Notes: a model not told the origin generated them from the letters alone. A DNA stretch of 64,000 nt from Thermoactinomyces mirandus (GCF_013868055.1 NZ_JACEOL010000018.1:1-64000); one strand, 5' to 3'. Counted from the stretch's first letter, positions 26,612-36,057 are shown. Made by a program: numbers and translations.

Positions 26612-27358
26612 ATGGCCGAATGGTTCGTTCAATCAGCAATCATTACCCTCATTGGATCAGGCGGATTTCTGCTGGGTGCATGGATTGCCGCCCGACTCAG
26701 GGAGATACCCGGCCTTTCTTTTGGCTGGGTTTATGCCATTTCATCGGGACTCCTGTTCGGGATGATCATTCTCGAACTGATTCCGGAAGCGTTTGCCCAT
26801 TTTCCAGTCCATTTCATTTTTGTCGGTTTGATCCTGGGTCTTCTGTTTATCCGGTCAATGCATTGGTTCCTGTCCCGTTTAATCATCTTTGCCCCGCGCT
26901 ATAACTGGCTTTCCGTCGAATCGGTTTCCCTGCTTTTTATCGGGATCAGTTTGCACAATCTTCCTATTGGCATCTCCCTGGGATTTCAGTTAAACGCTGA
27001 CGGCTATTTTCCCATTCCCTGGATTACTGCGTTAATCTTCCATCATATCCCCGAAGGTTTGGCGCTCTTTTCCATTTTGATCACCCAGGGAATCCGCTTC
27101 GCCAAAACCGTTCTTCTCTCCCTGCTCCTTTCCCTGTCTCTGGGTTTGGGTACAATTCTGGGATTCATGGCCGATTTTTCAACTTCAGTCATGATCTCCC
27201 TGTCCATGGGCATGTCGATCGCGCTTCTCATTTACATCGCCTGGTTTGATATGGCCATGAAAGCCAGGCAGGTCCTGTCCGTCAGGCATTTGCTGATTGG
27301 TTTTTGTTCTGGCAGTATCGTCTGTTCCATCATCATGTCCCTGACACATGTTCAATAG
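26612..27358 (+). CDS. ZIP-family metal transporter
   Basis: This 248-residue protein has eight membrane segments. TM4 and TM5 carry the ZIP metal-site motifs SLHNLPIGISLGFQ and IFHHIPEGLALF. ZIP proteins usually bring Zn2+, Fe2+ or Mn2+ into the cytoplasm. It lies directly after the CDF exporter on the same strand. The opposite transport directions of the two families suggest metal homeostasis, not one route. The cognate metal is not evident. Confidence 0.88.
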   Translation: MAEWFVQSAIITLIGSGGFLLGAWIAARLREIPGLSFGWVYAISSGLLFGMIILELIPEAFAHFPVHFIFVGLILGLLFIRSMHWFLSRLIIFAPRYNWLSVESVSLLFIGISLHNLPIGISLGFQLNADGYFPIPWITALIFHHIPEGLALFSILITQGIRFAKTVLLSLLLSLSLGLGTILGFMADFSTSVMISLSMGMSIALLIYIAWFDMAMKARQVLSVRHLLIGFCSGSIVCSIIMSLTHVQ

Positions 27359-27411
27359 GTATTACCTCTGTCATACCGGATTTTTTATAAAAACTCAAGG
27401 GAGAGACGCTG

Positions 27412-28365
27412 ATGAGCCAAACTGCCGCGAAAAAAACACAACGCGCGAGTAAAACCGCTGAATTTGCCGCCCTGTTCCGGGCGCTGGAATACGCTTTTCC
27501 CAAAGAGCGGCGCTTGTTTGAAGATCCCTTTGCCATCCATTTTTTAAGTTATGACCTGCAACTCCTGGCCTGTCTGGCCCGCATCCCGATCCTGGGAAAA
27601 CTGATACTCCAGCTGGTTGACCGGACCGAACCGGGAGCAAGGGCATCCGGTGTGGCCCGAACACGCCTGATTGACGATCATTTGACACACGCACTCTCCA
27701 AGGGAATTCAGCAAGTGGTAATTCTCGGCTCCGGATATGACTGCCGGGCTTTTCGCATTCCGGAGTGCCGGCAGATTCGTGTATTTGAAGTGGACCAGTC
27801 CGGCATATTGAACTTGAAACTGGCCAGGCTCAACAAACTTCTTCCCGGACTCCCCCGGAACGTGATCTTTGTCAGAACGGACTTAAATATTGATAAACTG
27901 GAGCAAACCCTGATTCGCTCCGGCTATGACAAAAACCTGCCCGCTTTTTTTATTTGGGAAGGCGTGACGCAATATCTGACGGAACAAGCGGTCCAACATA
28001 CATTGCAATTTATCGGCGAAACGGCCCCTGGCAGTTTTCTTCTCTTCACTTATGTCCATAAACAGGCGATTGACTCCTGGCTGACAGGCCAAAAAAAGCG
28101 GCTCATCCGGCAATTTGTCAACCAAATCGGAGAACCGTGGATTTTTGGACTCTTTCCGGAAGAACTTTCGGCGATCCTCAGTTCCCATGGCCTGGAATTG
28201 ATTGAGGATGTCGATTCCATGGCTTTTCGGAAACGATACATGAATCCGCACGGACCGCACATAAACAGGTATCGCTTTTATCGTGCGGCTCTGGCCTGTG
28301 TAAAAAGAAAATCAACCGAACCGCAGATTCGTTTCTTTCGTTCTTTTTTCAGGGAAACGGAATAA
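27412..28365 (+). CDS. SAM-dependent methyltransferase, leucine carboxyl methyltransferase-like family
   Basis: This 317-residue protein has the PPM1/LCMT-like pattern found in many bacterial O-methyltransferases: ARTRLIDDHL, QVVILGSGYDCRAFRI (SAM loop), VFEVDQSGILNLK, and FIWEGVTQYLTEQAV. Members methylate carboxyl or hydroxyl groups of small molecules; the substrate here is unknown. RBS GGGAGAG precedes the ATG. It may be co-transcribed with the upstream ZIP gene (53 bp gap) and ends at a terminator shared with the next convergent gene. Confidence 0.85.
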   Translation: MSQTAAKKTQRASKTAEFAALFRALEYAFPKERRLFEDPFAIHFLSYDLQLLACLARIPILGKLILQLVDRTEPGARASGVARTRLIDDHLTHALSKGIQQVVILGSGYDCRAFRIPECRQIRVFEVDQSGILNLKLARLNKLLPGLPRNVIFVRTDLNIDKLEQTLIRSGYDKNLPAFFIWEGVTQYLTEQAVQHTLQFIGETAPGSFLLFTYVHKQAIDSWLTGQKKRLIRQFVNQIGEPWIFGLFPEELSAILSSHGLELIEDVDSMAFRKRYMNPHGPHINRYRFYRAALACVKRKSTEPQIRFFRSFFRETE

Positions 28366-28367
28366 AA

Positions 28368-28412
28368 CAAAAAACCAATGCCTACAATACATATTGACGG
28401 CACTGGTTTTTC
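28368..28412. terminator. Bidirectional terminator
   Basis: AAAAACCAATGCC and GGCACTGGTTTTT form a stem with one mismatch between convergent genes, with A/T runs on both sides. Confidence 0.78.
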
Positions 28413-28422
28413 CGGAAATTAT

Positions 28423-29223
28423 TTACTCCCGATAGGCGGGAATTTCCAGCAATTCATTTACAGTAACAAATTGGTATCCCTTTTGCTTTAATGACTCTAT
28501 AATCCCGGGAAGCGCCTGGACAGTGGTCGAACGGTTCCCTCCCCCGCTGTGTTTTAAAATAATGCTTCCGGGGGACAGATTTTGCAAAACCGTCTGCTCC
28601 ACCTGTTGAGAGGTTCGGCCCGATTTCCAGTCCAGGGTATCAATACTCCACTGAACAATGGAAATACCCATCTGGTTGATCACTTTTTCTTTCCCTTTAA
28701 TCGCCCCGTAAGGCGGACGGATCATGGCCATGTTTTTTCCTGTCACACTTTTTACCGCTTGATTTGTTTTGATGATTTCCTGGCGGACCTGTGCATCGCT
28801 CAATTTCGACAAATTCGGATGGCTCCAGGAATGCCCCGCTACAATGTGGCCTTCATTAACCATTCTTTTTATCACTTCGGGATAATAAGGCACCTGATTT
28901 CCTATCACAAAAAAAGTTGCAGGAACATGGTAACGTTTCAGGATATCGAGAATTTGACCCGTATATTTGGCGTCAGGGCCGTCATCAAAGGTCAGCGCAA
29001 CTTTTTTCTCTGTATTTGCACCGCGAAAATAAATGGATGCCGGTTTTTTTTGGTAATAGAAATCCGGGATCTTGACCCGCTCCACAATCTGATCAGGCAC
29101 ATTGGCAGCCGTCACGCTCAGAACACTGTACTGCTCCCCTGCACCGGCGGCCATCAAATTCGGAACGATGGCAAAACTGCTTAACAGAGCAATTATTGCC
29201 AATAAATAGGTTAACGATCTCAT
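28423..29223 (-). CDS. Secreted polysaccharide deacetylase (NodB domain)
   Basis: The 266-residue protein has a Sec-type N-terminal signal (LLAIIALLSSFAIV...LMAAGAG) and a NodB deacetylase domain from about residue 70. The catalytic motifs are complete: TFDDGPD, HSWSHP (H-x3-H type), RPPYGA, DTLDW and ILKHSGGG. It should remove N-acetyl groups from peptidoglycan or chitin-like oligomers outside the cell. The next gene, a VanY-type peptidase, also acts on the wall; spacing of about 125 bp leaves open whether they share a transcript. Confidence 0.92.
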   Translation of the reverse strand: MRSLTYLLAIIALLSSFAIVPNLMAAGAGEQYSVLSVTAANVPDQIVERVKIPDFYYQKKPASIYFRGANTEKKVALTFDDGPDAKYTGQILDILKRYHVPATFFVIGNQVPYYPEVIKRMVNEGHIVAGHSWSHPNLSKLSDAQVRQEIIKTNQAVKSVTGKNMAMIRPPYGAIKGKEKVINQMGISIVQWSIDTLDWKSGRTSQQVEQTVLQNLSPGSIILKHSGGGNRSTTVQALPGIIESLKQKGYQFVTVNELLEIPAYRE

Positions 29224-29349
29224 GATGAACTTCCTAATCTATAAATCTTTTTTTATATAATTTAAATCTATTCGATTTAATAAGTAGAATTCAACCGACA
29301 ATCGGGCAAAAATTTGATGATCATGTGAATTTTTAACAAAACCGGAAAT

Positions 29350-30114
29350 TTATTGGTTTTTTGGCTGCACCAGTGAAAAATACTCTTCCATGGCCAGTCC
29401 CTTCTGCTTCAGAATGGTGGCCAGCTCTTTTCCTACATACCGGATGTGCCATGGCTCATAACTGTATCCGGTTACCTCCTCTTTTCCTTTCCCGTATCGA
29501 ATGATAAAGCCAAATTCAGCAGCGTGGTTTTCCAGCCAGCGGCCGGCTTCGGTCTCACCGAATGATTCATTCAGCTGACAGTCCACGCTCGGGGTGGACA
29601 CATCCATTGCCAGCCCGGTCTGGTGTTCACTCTGTCCGGGACGGGCATTGTATCTTGACGTACTCGCCTGGCCTTTTCTCTTCAGGGCAGACTGATATGT
29701 TTGCTGTTGCCGCTCATAGGACCTGTAACCTGAAACAGCAACCAGTTTAACCCCTTCTTTCCCGGCAGCCTGAAATAACTTTTCCAGAGCCTCTGCCGCC
29801 TCCTTGCGCATCAATTTCTTTTCCGACCAGCCCATAGAGGAGAAGCTGACATCCGGTTTCACCAGATCCGGAGGAACATAATCAGCTGGAAGTTCCCTGT
29901 CCTTGTTAACAATAATCGTCAGGGAAGAAGGGGTATCAATATCCCACTTTTCTTCTGGCAACAAAGGTTTTGGTTTTTCCTGGATAACTGCCGCCTGTTT
30001 CTTCTCAACATCTTTTGCCGCGACCGGCCGCTCTGCCTTGTAGCAGCCTCCCAGCAGAACCATCGACCCGATCACTGCCGGGATGGCAAGATATATAAAA
30101 GGTTTGTTTTTCAT
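29350..30114 (-). CDS. D-alanyl-D-alanine carboxypeptidase, VanY-type lipoprotein
   Basis: The 254-residue protein has a lipoprotein signal with lipobox LLGGC (Cys ~24), a linker, then a VanY/LAS peptidase domain. Zinc-site motifs are SGYRSYERQQQTY, SEHQTGLAMDVS and EPWHIRYVG. It trims D-Ala from peptidoglycan stem peptides at the outer face of the membrane. The start ATG follows a GGAGG sequence (minus strand, 30122-30126). Confidence 0.92.
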   Translation of the reverse strand: MKNKPFIYLAIPAVIGSMVLLGGCYKAERPVAAKDVEKKQAAVIQEKPKPLLPEEKWDIDTPSSLTIIVNKDRELPADYVPPDLVKPDVSFSSMGWSEKKLMRKEAAEALEKLFQAAGKEGVKLVAVSGYRSYERQQQTYQSALKRKGQASTSRYNARPGQSEHQTGLAMDVSTPSVDCQLNESFGETEAGRWLENHAAEFGFIIRYGKGKEEVTGYSYEPWHIRYVGKELATILKQKGLAMEEYFSLVQPKNQ

Positions 30115-30623
30115 CTGTCAATCCTCCAATATGACAGGAACCATCTATATTTAATCATACATCAGACCACAAATGGTATAAATAATTCCGCCAATTATTC
30201 CCCAACAACACGGTTATACCCTGTCTACATGAAAATTCCAACCGTTTCCCTATACTTTTTACTGATTTGTAAATTTTTGTTGCTGTGCAACGAACCGTCA
30301 ATCCGATTTCCCAAAACAAATATCTACGGAAGGCTTCAGATATATTGCCGATTCCTTCCTCCTGAAAAATATATTCTGCCCAAATCTCCAAAGTGCCGTT
30401 TGAATTTCCCCATAAAAAATGACGATCCCTGAAATCGGGGTCGTCTCATTAATCCGGGGAACTATTTCTATATCTATTTATTTTATTCGTCTTTAGCACA
30501 TCCTTTTATGACCTCTTAAGCAAAAAATTGATCCTTTTTCTTTTCGATCGCAAGAAAAGAATTCTGTTTCCCCTTTCATCCTGAGGAACAGACAAAGGAC
30601 GATGAAATGACGGAAAAGATCTG
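30115..30623. other. Intergenic region; one minus-strand hairpin, no gene seen
   Basis: The only structure recognised is at 30417-30446: minus-strand GACGACCCC-gatttca-GGGATCGTC followed by ATTTTTT, a likely terminator for the broken C5-epimerase gene upstream on that strand. No start codon with a convincing ribosome binding site and no conserved protein was seen. Confidence 0.55.
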
Positions 30624-31701
30624 TCATGCCATTTTCGGAATCACTGCCGCCGAATCACCTGTTAAAAAGATGGCTTTTACTTTGTTTACCTGCCGCTTGA
30701 TCTTGGCTGGCAGGCCAAACCAGTCATGATGAAGCTTCTCGCTCATATCCAGGAAATAATGTTCCCCGGTAATATGGTACAGCGCTTCAACTGTTCGATA
30801 TGAACCAGATGATAATGCAAAGACTGATGATCCAGTTTCAATCCATACAAACTGGCATCATCTTTTTTCCGATACTTTTCGATATGGTCATAAACGGTGG
30901 TGAGCGATGCCTGAAGAAGTGCCTTGGCTTCTTCTTTCCCGGTCAGCTGATAATAATCATAAAGGCCGTAAATTGCAAAGATGAAACCGTTTAGCACCTT
31001 GGTTGGTTGTTCCATGGGATATTCTTCAATCCAGTAGTATCCGTCATCCACCATATTGACCCAGATGGGCTGATTGTCTGATTTCTTCTGCAAAAAGCTG
31101 TGAAACACCTTGTCCACCCAATGCAGGTATTTGGGATCATCTGTTTCCTGATACAACCGGACAAAGGCCGATAAAGCCTGTCCCCGCGCCATGCCTGAAT
31201 ACCAGCGGGGTTTCAGGTGTTCGGTCGGCAAATTGTGCAGATATACCTCAAAATCGTAGGGAAAGTAAATGGCTCCGTTTGGTTCCACTGCAATGTCCAT
31301 CAGACGTTGCGCGTATTTTTCCGCTTCTTTCACATATTGGAAATCTTTGACCATATGGTAACTCTTCAAAAAACTGATGCTGTGATGGGCCAGGCGAACA
31401 GGATGATTGTACATCGGTTTTCCTTTTCCTTCCTGATACATGGGGATTCCCTGTGCGTCCAGGGCGGTTTTTCGGGGGATGAGAGGGACGGGTTTGTTCA
31501 GGCGGTAAAAGTCCTGATCCGGCTCGAGGAGCCGAATGGCAAAATCATAGATCCGAACATTTTCCAATTCCGGAACGGAAACGGAAACGGGTTCTTTGTC
31601 CGGTTTGCTCAGCGAATCTCCCTGTACTGAAAAAAACATAAAATAATTGCGACAAAAACAACACCCGGAATCGACAGCAAATATTTTCTACGCAACGGCA
31701 T
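30624..31701 (-). pseudogene. D-glucuronyl C5-epimerase-like gene with two frameshifts
   Basis: The central frame (30743-31639) encodes a C5-epimerase C-terminal-type domain (PVRLAHHSISFLKSYHMVKD, RWYSGMARGQALSAFVRLYQ, VLNGFIFAIYGLYDYYQLTG). The N-terminus is in another frame: ATG at 31701 after AAAGGGGGGC begins MPLRRKYLLSIPGVVFVAII, a signal anchor. It is separated from the rest by a T7 run that would need eight T. Near 30783, TTGAAGCG would need a third A to continue as ALYHITGEHYFLDM to a stop at 30624. Both lesions are single-base losses in homopolymers, so recent decay or sequencing error are both possible. The restored protein would be an anchored extracellular polysaccharide enzyme. 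Confidence 0.78.
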
Positions 31702-32195
31702 GCCCCCCTTTAGTTGTACTCAATGTTTTATTCGTAAAAAATAATCATTATCTACACATGTTAACAAAATTGGTATAATCAGGAAGTGAAGGAATGCTAA
31801 AAAGGAAAAAAATACTATAAATATTAAGTTCCCGGAAAAATGCTCCCTTCGGTTTAAAAACACGGCCAAATCCGAACACACCAAAAAGACCAGTTTGTCG
31901 CTGGTTACAGACTGCTTGATCAACGAGCATCAGTTATTTAAAATAAAATGTATACAGACTATTCGGTTTCATAAAAAATATGCGATAAATTGTTTTATGA
32001 ACAGGAGAAAATAGAGAAAATTACTATCTTGGGAAAGTTGGGTTTGGAAAATTGGGGTTTTATCACTTTTCAGGAAAGAGGTGAACTCGTTACGGAGAAT
32101 CGTCGCAACAACTGAATTGATCGGATATTCAATCAATAAATCAGCAACAGCAAGGAGCATTGTACGGATATTATTTGCCTTCCGTAACGGATAAC
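31702..32195. other. AT-rich upstream region of the putative toxin gene
   Basis: A perfect TATAAT lies at about 31773-31778 on the plus strand, 17 bases after a poor -35. A low-quality octapeptide frame follows it. An in-frame TTG at 32160 is only two bases from AAGGAG and is a poor start. No convincing gene was found in these ~490 bases. Confidence 0.4.
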
Positions 32196-33815
32196 ATGGC
32201 AAATTTTTTTCGGCTGTTCTTCATCCTGTTTCTTTTAATGATTGCCGGACCGGTTTTTTTGGCCAATGGCAATGTTTACGCGACTGGTGGCGGCAGTTTC
32301 GAGGTCCCTGAAGTGAGTGACGATTTCAGTAAGGTGCCACAGGGGCCGGGCCCCGGGGAAACGAAAGGTTTGAAGCAGAGTCCGCAACAGGAGAGCGGGT
32401 TTTGGGATCAGGTCCTGCAATTCGTATCTGATATCTGGAAAAAAGCGACAGAAATTGTTATTGAAAGCATGCCATATATTGCGGGAGGAGCAGGGTTAAT
32501 CGCTATTGCAGCCCTGGCGGGAAAAGGAATTCCGACTTTATTGAATTTGGTCCGTTCCAAATATAAGATAAATAATCTGAGCCTGATTAACTCTTCACCG
32601 GCTCTTGCGGAAAAAATAGCAGCAGATCCGCAATTATTAAAGGCTTACCAGGAAGCGGAAAAGGAAATCAGGGCTTATGAAAAAAAATATGCCGGATTTA
32701 TTGATCCTGTCTTTGCCCAGGAAATCATGTACAAAAAACTGAAAGAAACAGGCAAGCTGAATGAATCCGAAATGAAAACGATTCTGGATGCGATTTATGC
32801 CGAAAAGCAGACCGTGTTCGTATCCAGATTGAAGGAACTTGAACAGGAAATAAAAAAATATAAAGGCGATGATCTCTCCCGGGAAGAAATCGACGAGTAT
32901 ATTTGCGATTTTATGCGCTATCCCAATTACACAGGTTCGAAATGGGCTCTTCTGGCTGGAACCGTTGATGAAGACTTTATTGAAGAATTTAAAAGGAACA
33001 ATCCCTCTCTTTACAATTACTTTTGCTACGCGAAAAATGTTGACCCAAAGGACCCTGCGAAAAAAGCAACTCTTACTGACCTTACCGGAAAACCCATTTA
33101 TGAGATGAATCCGGTCACGCAAAATGTTGTTAAAAAGAGGGAAAACAATGAACTTATACCATTGGAGCGGAGTGTCAACAGCTACGATCTGCAGCATATG
33201 TTTGCAACTTACAGCGGGGGAAGGTATGGAGATGGAGGGTTGGTTGACTTTTTCGCAGAAGGGGAAATTCGTGAACTGGTCGGATGGGCTGCGGATCTTC
33301 AGTCAATAAGCAAAATATATGAAGGTTACGAAATTGAATCCAAACATTTAGTCAATTTTAATGAATTTGGCCAATTCAATCAACATACGGTGTATGATGC
33401 ATCCTTCAGCCAACAGGATTATGAAGCAGATCTGGATGCCCACAATCTCAATCATTATGGCAAGAAACACATTATTGACGATTACCATAACTATTTTGTA
33501 GAAAACAAAGATTACCAGAAAAGGACCACATTGTTCGTCGAAAGCTACGCCGATCCAAATGCAGCGGACAAAATAAAAAGCGGACTGGAAAAGTTGGATA
33601 AGAAAAGCGATTATTACATGAACATCCATACACACATCATGCCAGGAAAAACCATGTCAAACCGACTTACCAACAATCCTTCCATTGGGCAGGGTTTTCC
33701 CCAGATCACATATCAACTTCTCAACGATGATATTTCCTATGAAAGTGCCAAAACAATCAAGGATGAGTTTATGAAAAAACTGGAGAGAGAGTTGAAATAT
33801 GAGAAAAATCATTAA
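32196..33815 (+). CDS. Sec-secreted putative polymorphic toxin, TGGGSFE-module, unknown C-terminal domain
   Basis: The ~539-residue protein has a hydrophobic signal (FFRLFFILFLLMIAGPVFL) cleaved before ATGGGSFEVPEVSDDFSKV. The same module follows the signal of the lipase at 57745-59145 (ATGGGSFEIPDVNDDFNKV). Next come a linker, an amphipathic Trp-containing stretch, a Gly/Ala-rich hydrophobic segment (IAGGAGLIAIAALAG), a coiled-coil region, and a ~230-residue C-terminal domain. That domain has motifs YGDGGLVDFFAEGEIRELVGW and His-rich DAHNLNHYGKKHIIDDYHNYF, which I cannot assign to a family. The gene overlaps a lipoprotein gene by 17 bp, as expected for a toxin with lipoprotein immunity. Start ATG 32196 was preferred to TTG 32160 for signal-peptide shape; neither has an ideal ribosome binding site. 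Confidence 0.6.
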   Translation: MANFFRLFFILFLLMIAGPVFLANGNVYATGGGSFEVPEVSDDFSKVPQGPGPGETKGLKQSPQQESGFWDQVLQFVSDIWKKATEIVIESMPYIAGGAGLIAIAALAGKGIPTLLNLVRSKYKINNLSLINSSPALAEKIAADPQLLKAYQEAEKEIRAYEKKYAGFIDPVFAQEIMYKKLKETGKLNESEMKTILDAIYAEKQTVFVSRLKELEQEIKKYKGDDLSREEIDEYICDFMRYPNYTGSKWALLAGTVDEDFIEEFKRNNPSLYNYFCYAKNVDPKDPAKKATLTDLTGKPIYEMNPVTQNVVKKRENNELIPLERSVNSYDLQHMFATYSGGRYGDGGLVDFFAEGEIRELVGWAADLQSISKIYEGYEIESKHLVNFNEFGQFNQHTVYDASFSQQDYEADLDAHNLNHYGKKHIIDDYHNYFVENKDYQKRTTLFVESYADPNAADKIKSGLEKLDKKSDYYMNIHTHIMPGKTMSNRLTNNPSIGQGFPQITYQLLNDDISYESAKTIKDEFMKKLERELKYEKNH

Positions 33816-34371
33816 CATCGTGCTCATTTTGATTCTGGTTCTGCTGGCCGTCGTCTTTTTATCTTCCTGTTCATTGAATATTGAAGACGCCAGGGTGACC
33901 AGTGGAGAAAACACCATTGAAGTGAAAAATATCGATTTGAGAGATGTTATTTTTACAGCAGACATTTATATCAACAAAAAATTTATTCAACATTATCAGA
34001 TGAAAAGTGGTCAGTCGGAGAAAGGTTTATTACGAGAAAAAAATGTGGAAAGTACCATTCAGGAATATGGTGCTGAAGAAGGATTTGATTTTTACGGGAA
34101 CATCAAATTGTTTGTCTATACCTTGTCTTACGAATTGGACACACTTCAACCCAATGAGGGTAAAATTGCTGTATTGGGGCCATGCTTTATTGAAATCGAC
34201 GGGAAAATGCAGCTTTTGAATGTCGATCTCCCCAAAGACCAATATGTATCCGTTATTAATCGCTTTAACATCTCAGAAGAAGATAAAAATACGTTGGTCC
34301 AGTTTTATGATGAATTCACTAACTGGCGTTATGTATACAGAATGAAGAGTATGCCATATCAAGCAAGATAA
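33799..34371 (+). CDS. Lipoprotein, candidate immunity protein to the preceding toxin
   Basis: The 190-residue protein has a hydrophobic signal and lipobox LSSC (Cys ~26). The mature domain alternates beta-type segments (NTIEVKNIDLRDVIFTADIYIN, KIAVLGPCFIEIDGKMQ) and ends with a helical RYVYRMKSM tail. It matches no family I know and is not visibly related to the four lipoproteins at 51.9-57.7 kb. Its start lies inside the end of the putative toxin gene, so the two are translationally coupled. Anchoring outside the membrane would suit protection against a toxin acting there. Function is inferred from context only. Confidence 0.6.
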   Translation: MRKIINIVLILILVLLAVVFLSSCSLNIEDARVTSGENTIEVKNIDLRDVIFTADIYINKKFIQHYQMKSGQSEKGLLREKNVESTIQEYGAEEGFDFYGNIKLFVYTLSYELDTLQPNEGKIAVLGPCFIEIDGKMQLLNVDLPKDQYVSVINRFNISEEDKNTLVQFYDEFTNWRYVYRMKSMPYQAR

Positions 34372-34537
34372 TCTGGCATTTATTGAAAAACTTCAATGCA
34401 ACCGGACCCGGAGAGCAGAATAAAAATCAAAAAAATGTTTCTTTTTTATTTTTGCATTCGGCTATTAAAATGGGGATGAACAAGATATACTTACAAAGTA
34501 ATCAATCTTGCAAGATTAGGAGGAGCTGAACGCAGAA

Positions 34538-35146
34538 ATGGAAAACTGGATCATTGAATTCATGGAACAATTCGGGTACTTGGGCGTCTTCCTGATGATT
34601 GCCTTGGAAAATGTTTTTCCACCCATCCCTTCGGAAGTTGTGCTGACGTTTGGCGGATTCATGACAACCAAATCCGATTTGACGGTAATGGGGGTTGTCT
34701 TGGCAGCAACGTTTGGAGCCATCGCCGGGGCAATTATTTTATATCTGATCGGTTTGTTGTTAAATGTGGACCAGCTGGAGAAAATCATTGAACGCTGGGG
34801 ACACATCCTGAAACTGAAAAAAGAGGATATTGAAAAAGCCGATCACTGGTTTGACCGCTATGGCATCTGGACAGTCTTCTTTTGCCGCATGATCCCGATT
34901 GTGCGCAGTTTAATTTCCATTCCGGCGGGAATGTCCCGGATGAACATGTTCCTGTTCCTGATTTTCACATCGCTCGGAACGTTAATCTGGAATATCATTC
35001 TGGTTAATTTGGGGGCCGCTTTTGGTGAGGCCTGGACCAAAGTACTGGAATATATGGATGTGTATTCCTCCATTTTTTACGTCATCTTTGCCATTTTATT
35101 TATTCTTGTTATTTTCTGGTATGTGCGAAAACGCCGGGCCTATTGA
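34538..35146 (+). CDS. DedA family membrane protein
   Basis: This 202-residue VTT/DedA-family protein shows GYLGVFLMIALENVFPPIPSEVVL at the N-terminus and FFCRMIPIVRSLISIPAGMSRM with the conserved Arg residues near residue 125. DedA proteins act as lipid scramblases or flippases, including for undecaprenyl phosphate and phosphatidylethanolamine. RBS AGGAGG is 10-11 bases before ATG. It has a separate intergenic start from the toxin pair before it. Confidence 0.93.
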   Translation: MENWIIEFMEQFGYLGVFLMIALENVFPPIPSEVVLTFGGFMTTKSDLTVMGVVLAATFGAIAGAIILYLIGLLLNVDQLEKIIERWGHILKLKKEDIEKADHWFDRYGIWTVFFCRMIPIVRSLISIPAGMSRMNMFLFLIFTSLGTLIWNIILVNLGAAFGEAWTKVLEYMDVYSSIFYVIFAILFILVIFWYVRKRRAY

Positions 35147-35153
35147 AAATAAA

Positions 35154-35179
35154 GAATGCAGGGAGTATTCCCTGCATTC
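35154..35179. terminator. Perfect 11-bp hairpin between convergent genes
   Basis: GAATGCAGGGA-gtat-TCCCTGCATTC lies just after the DedA stop. It lacks a T run on either strand, so it is an atypical terminator. Confidence 0.5.
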
Positions 35180-35214
35180 ACATACAACTTGAGGCGGTTT
35201 TGAAGACGTGTTTT

Positions 35215-36057
35215 TTACAAATAACGTTTGGTTGTCTCAATGCTTTGGTGTCCGGCCAGACAGGTTACCGTTTCCAGATCCACCTTTGCCTCGATCAGCC
35301 GCCGGCAGAAGGTATGTCTCAACGTATGCGCCGAATATTGTTTCATTCCTGTATCATTCATATATTTTTTAACCAGGTAATGAACGCCTTGCCTCGTCAT
35401 TCTTTTTCCCCATTGCGAACAGATCGCGGGACCTTTTTTCCGGTCTGTTTGCCGATACCAGTCCTGTAACGCCCGGTAAAGCCGCCCGGTTACGGGAACC
35501 CGCCTTTCAAACAGTTCATTTTTTATAAGGATTTCATGTTTTTCCCACAAAATCTGGTCCCAATCAATCTGCACAAGTTCAGACACCGTACAGCCCGCAT
35601 CCAGCATCAGCAAAACCATGCACCGGTTGCGCGCCTGTTTCCAATCGTTTTTCTCCATTTCAATCTGTGTGAGCAAACGCACTTCTTCCTGCCTGCTGAG
35701 CCACGAATGGGACAGCGGCGGGGAAACTGTTTGCCGCAGCTGGATATCTTCAAGCGGGTTTTGCCTGACCAGGTTTTTCTCCACAAGAAAGTTCCAGAAA
35801 GATTTTAATGAGGCCATCCGCTTGTGAACGGTAGCGATCGAAAGTTTTTTCCCCGTTAACAATTCATTTTGCCAGGCAAGAATGTGTTTTCCCAAAACTT
35901 GTGCCGGTGAGTTCAATGGATGGTAGTTTTTGCCAAGCCATACAGCAAACAGCATCACGGCTGTCACATATTCATCGATGGTCCGCTCTCTTTTGCCGGA
36001 TACAATCAGCCATTTTACAAATTCATCGATAAAATCGGAAAATGTACCCACATCCAT
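35215..36057 (-). CDS. Tyrosine recombinase (XerC/D-like), likely catalytically impaired
   Basis: This 280-residue protein has a SAM-like core-binding domain (residues 1-95, TIDEYVTAVMLFAVWLGK) and a catalytic domain with HTLRHTFCRRLIEA, GHQSIETTK and the terminal RYL, so the His-x-x-Arg, second His and Tyr nucleophile are present. The first catalytic Arg, normally in a G(L/A)RxSEL motif, is replaced: the segment reads AGCTVSEL. The protein ends one residue after the Tyr, shorter than usual. ATG at 36057 follows a weak GGGGGGAC-type site. It may be inactive or an accessory recombinase, and it marks one edge of the accessory region. Confidence 0.82.
   Translation of the reverse strand: MDVGTFSDFIDEFVKWLIVSGKRERTIDEYVTAVMLFAVWLGKNYHPLNSPAQVLGKHILAWQNELLTGKKLSIATVHKRMASLKSFWNFLVEKNLVRQNPLEDIQLRQTVSPPLSHSWLSRQEEVRLLTQIEMEKNDWKQARNRCMVLLMLDAGCTVSELVQIDWDQILWEKHEILIKNELFERRVPVTGRLYRALQDWYRQTDRKKGPAICSQWGKRMTRQGVHYLVKKYMNDTGMKQYSAHTLRHTFCRRLIEAKVDLETVTCLAGHQSIETTKRYL

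Noticed and set aside
30155..30623. Search for a gene between the VanY peptidase and the C5-epimerase gene
   Set aside because: Only short frames without ribosome binding sites were seen.
31720..31930. Short minus-strand frames of 60-67 residues upstream of the toxin
   Set aside because: Two mutually overlapping frames, no ribosome binding site, no recognisable family.
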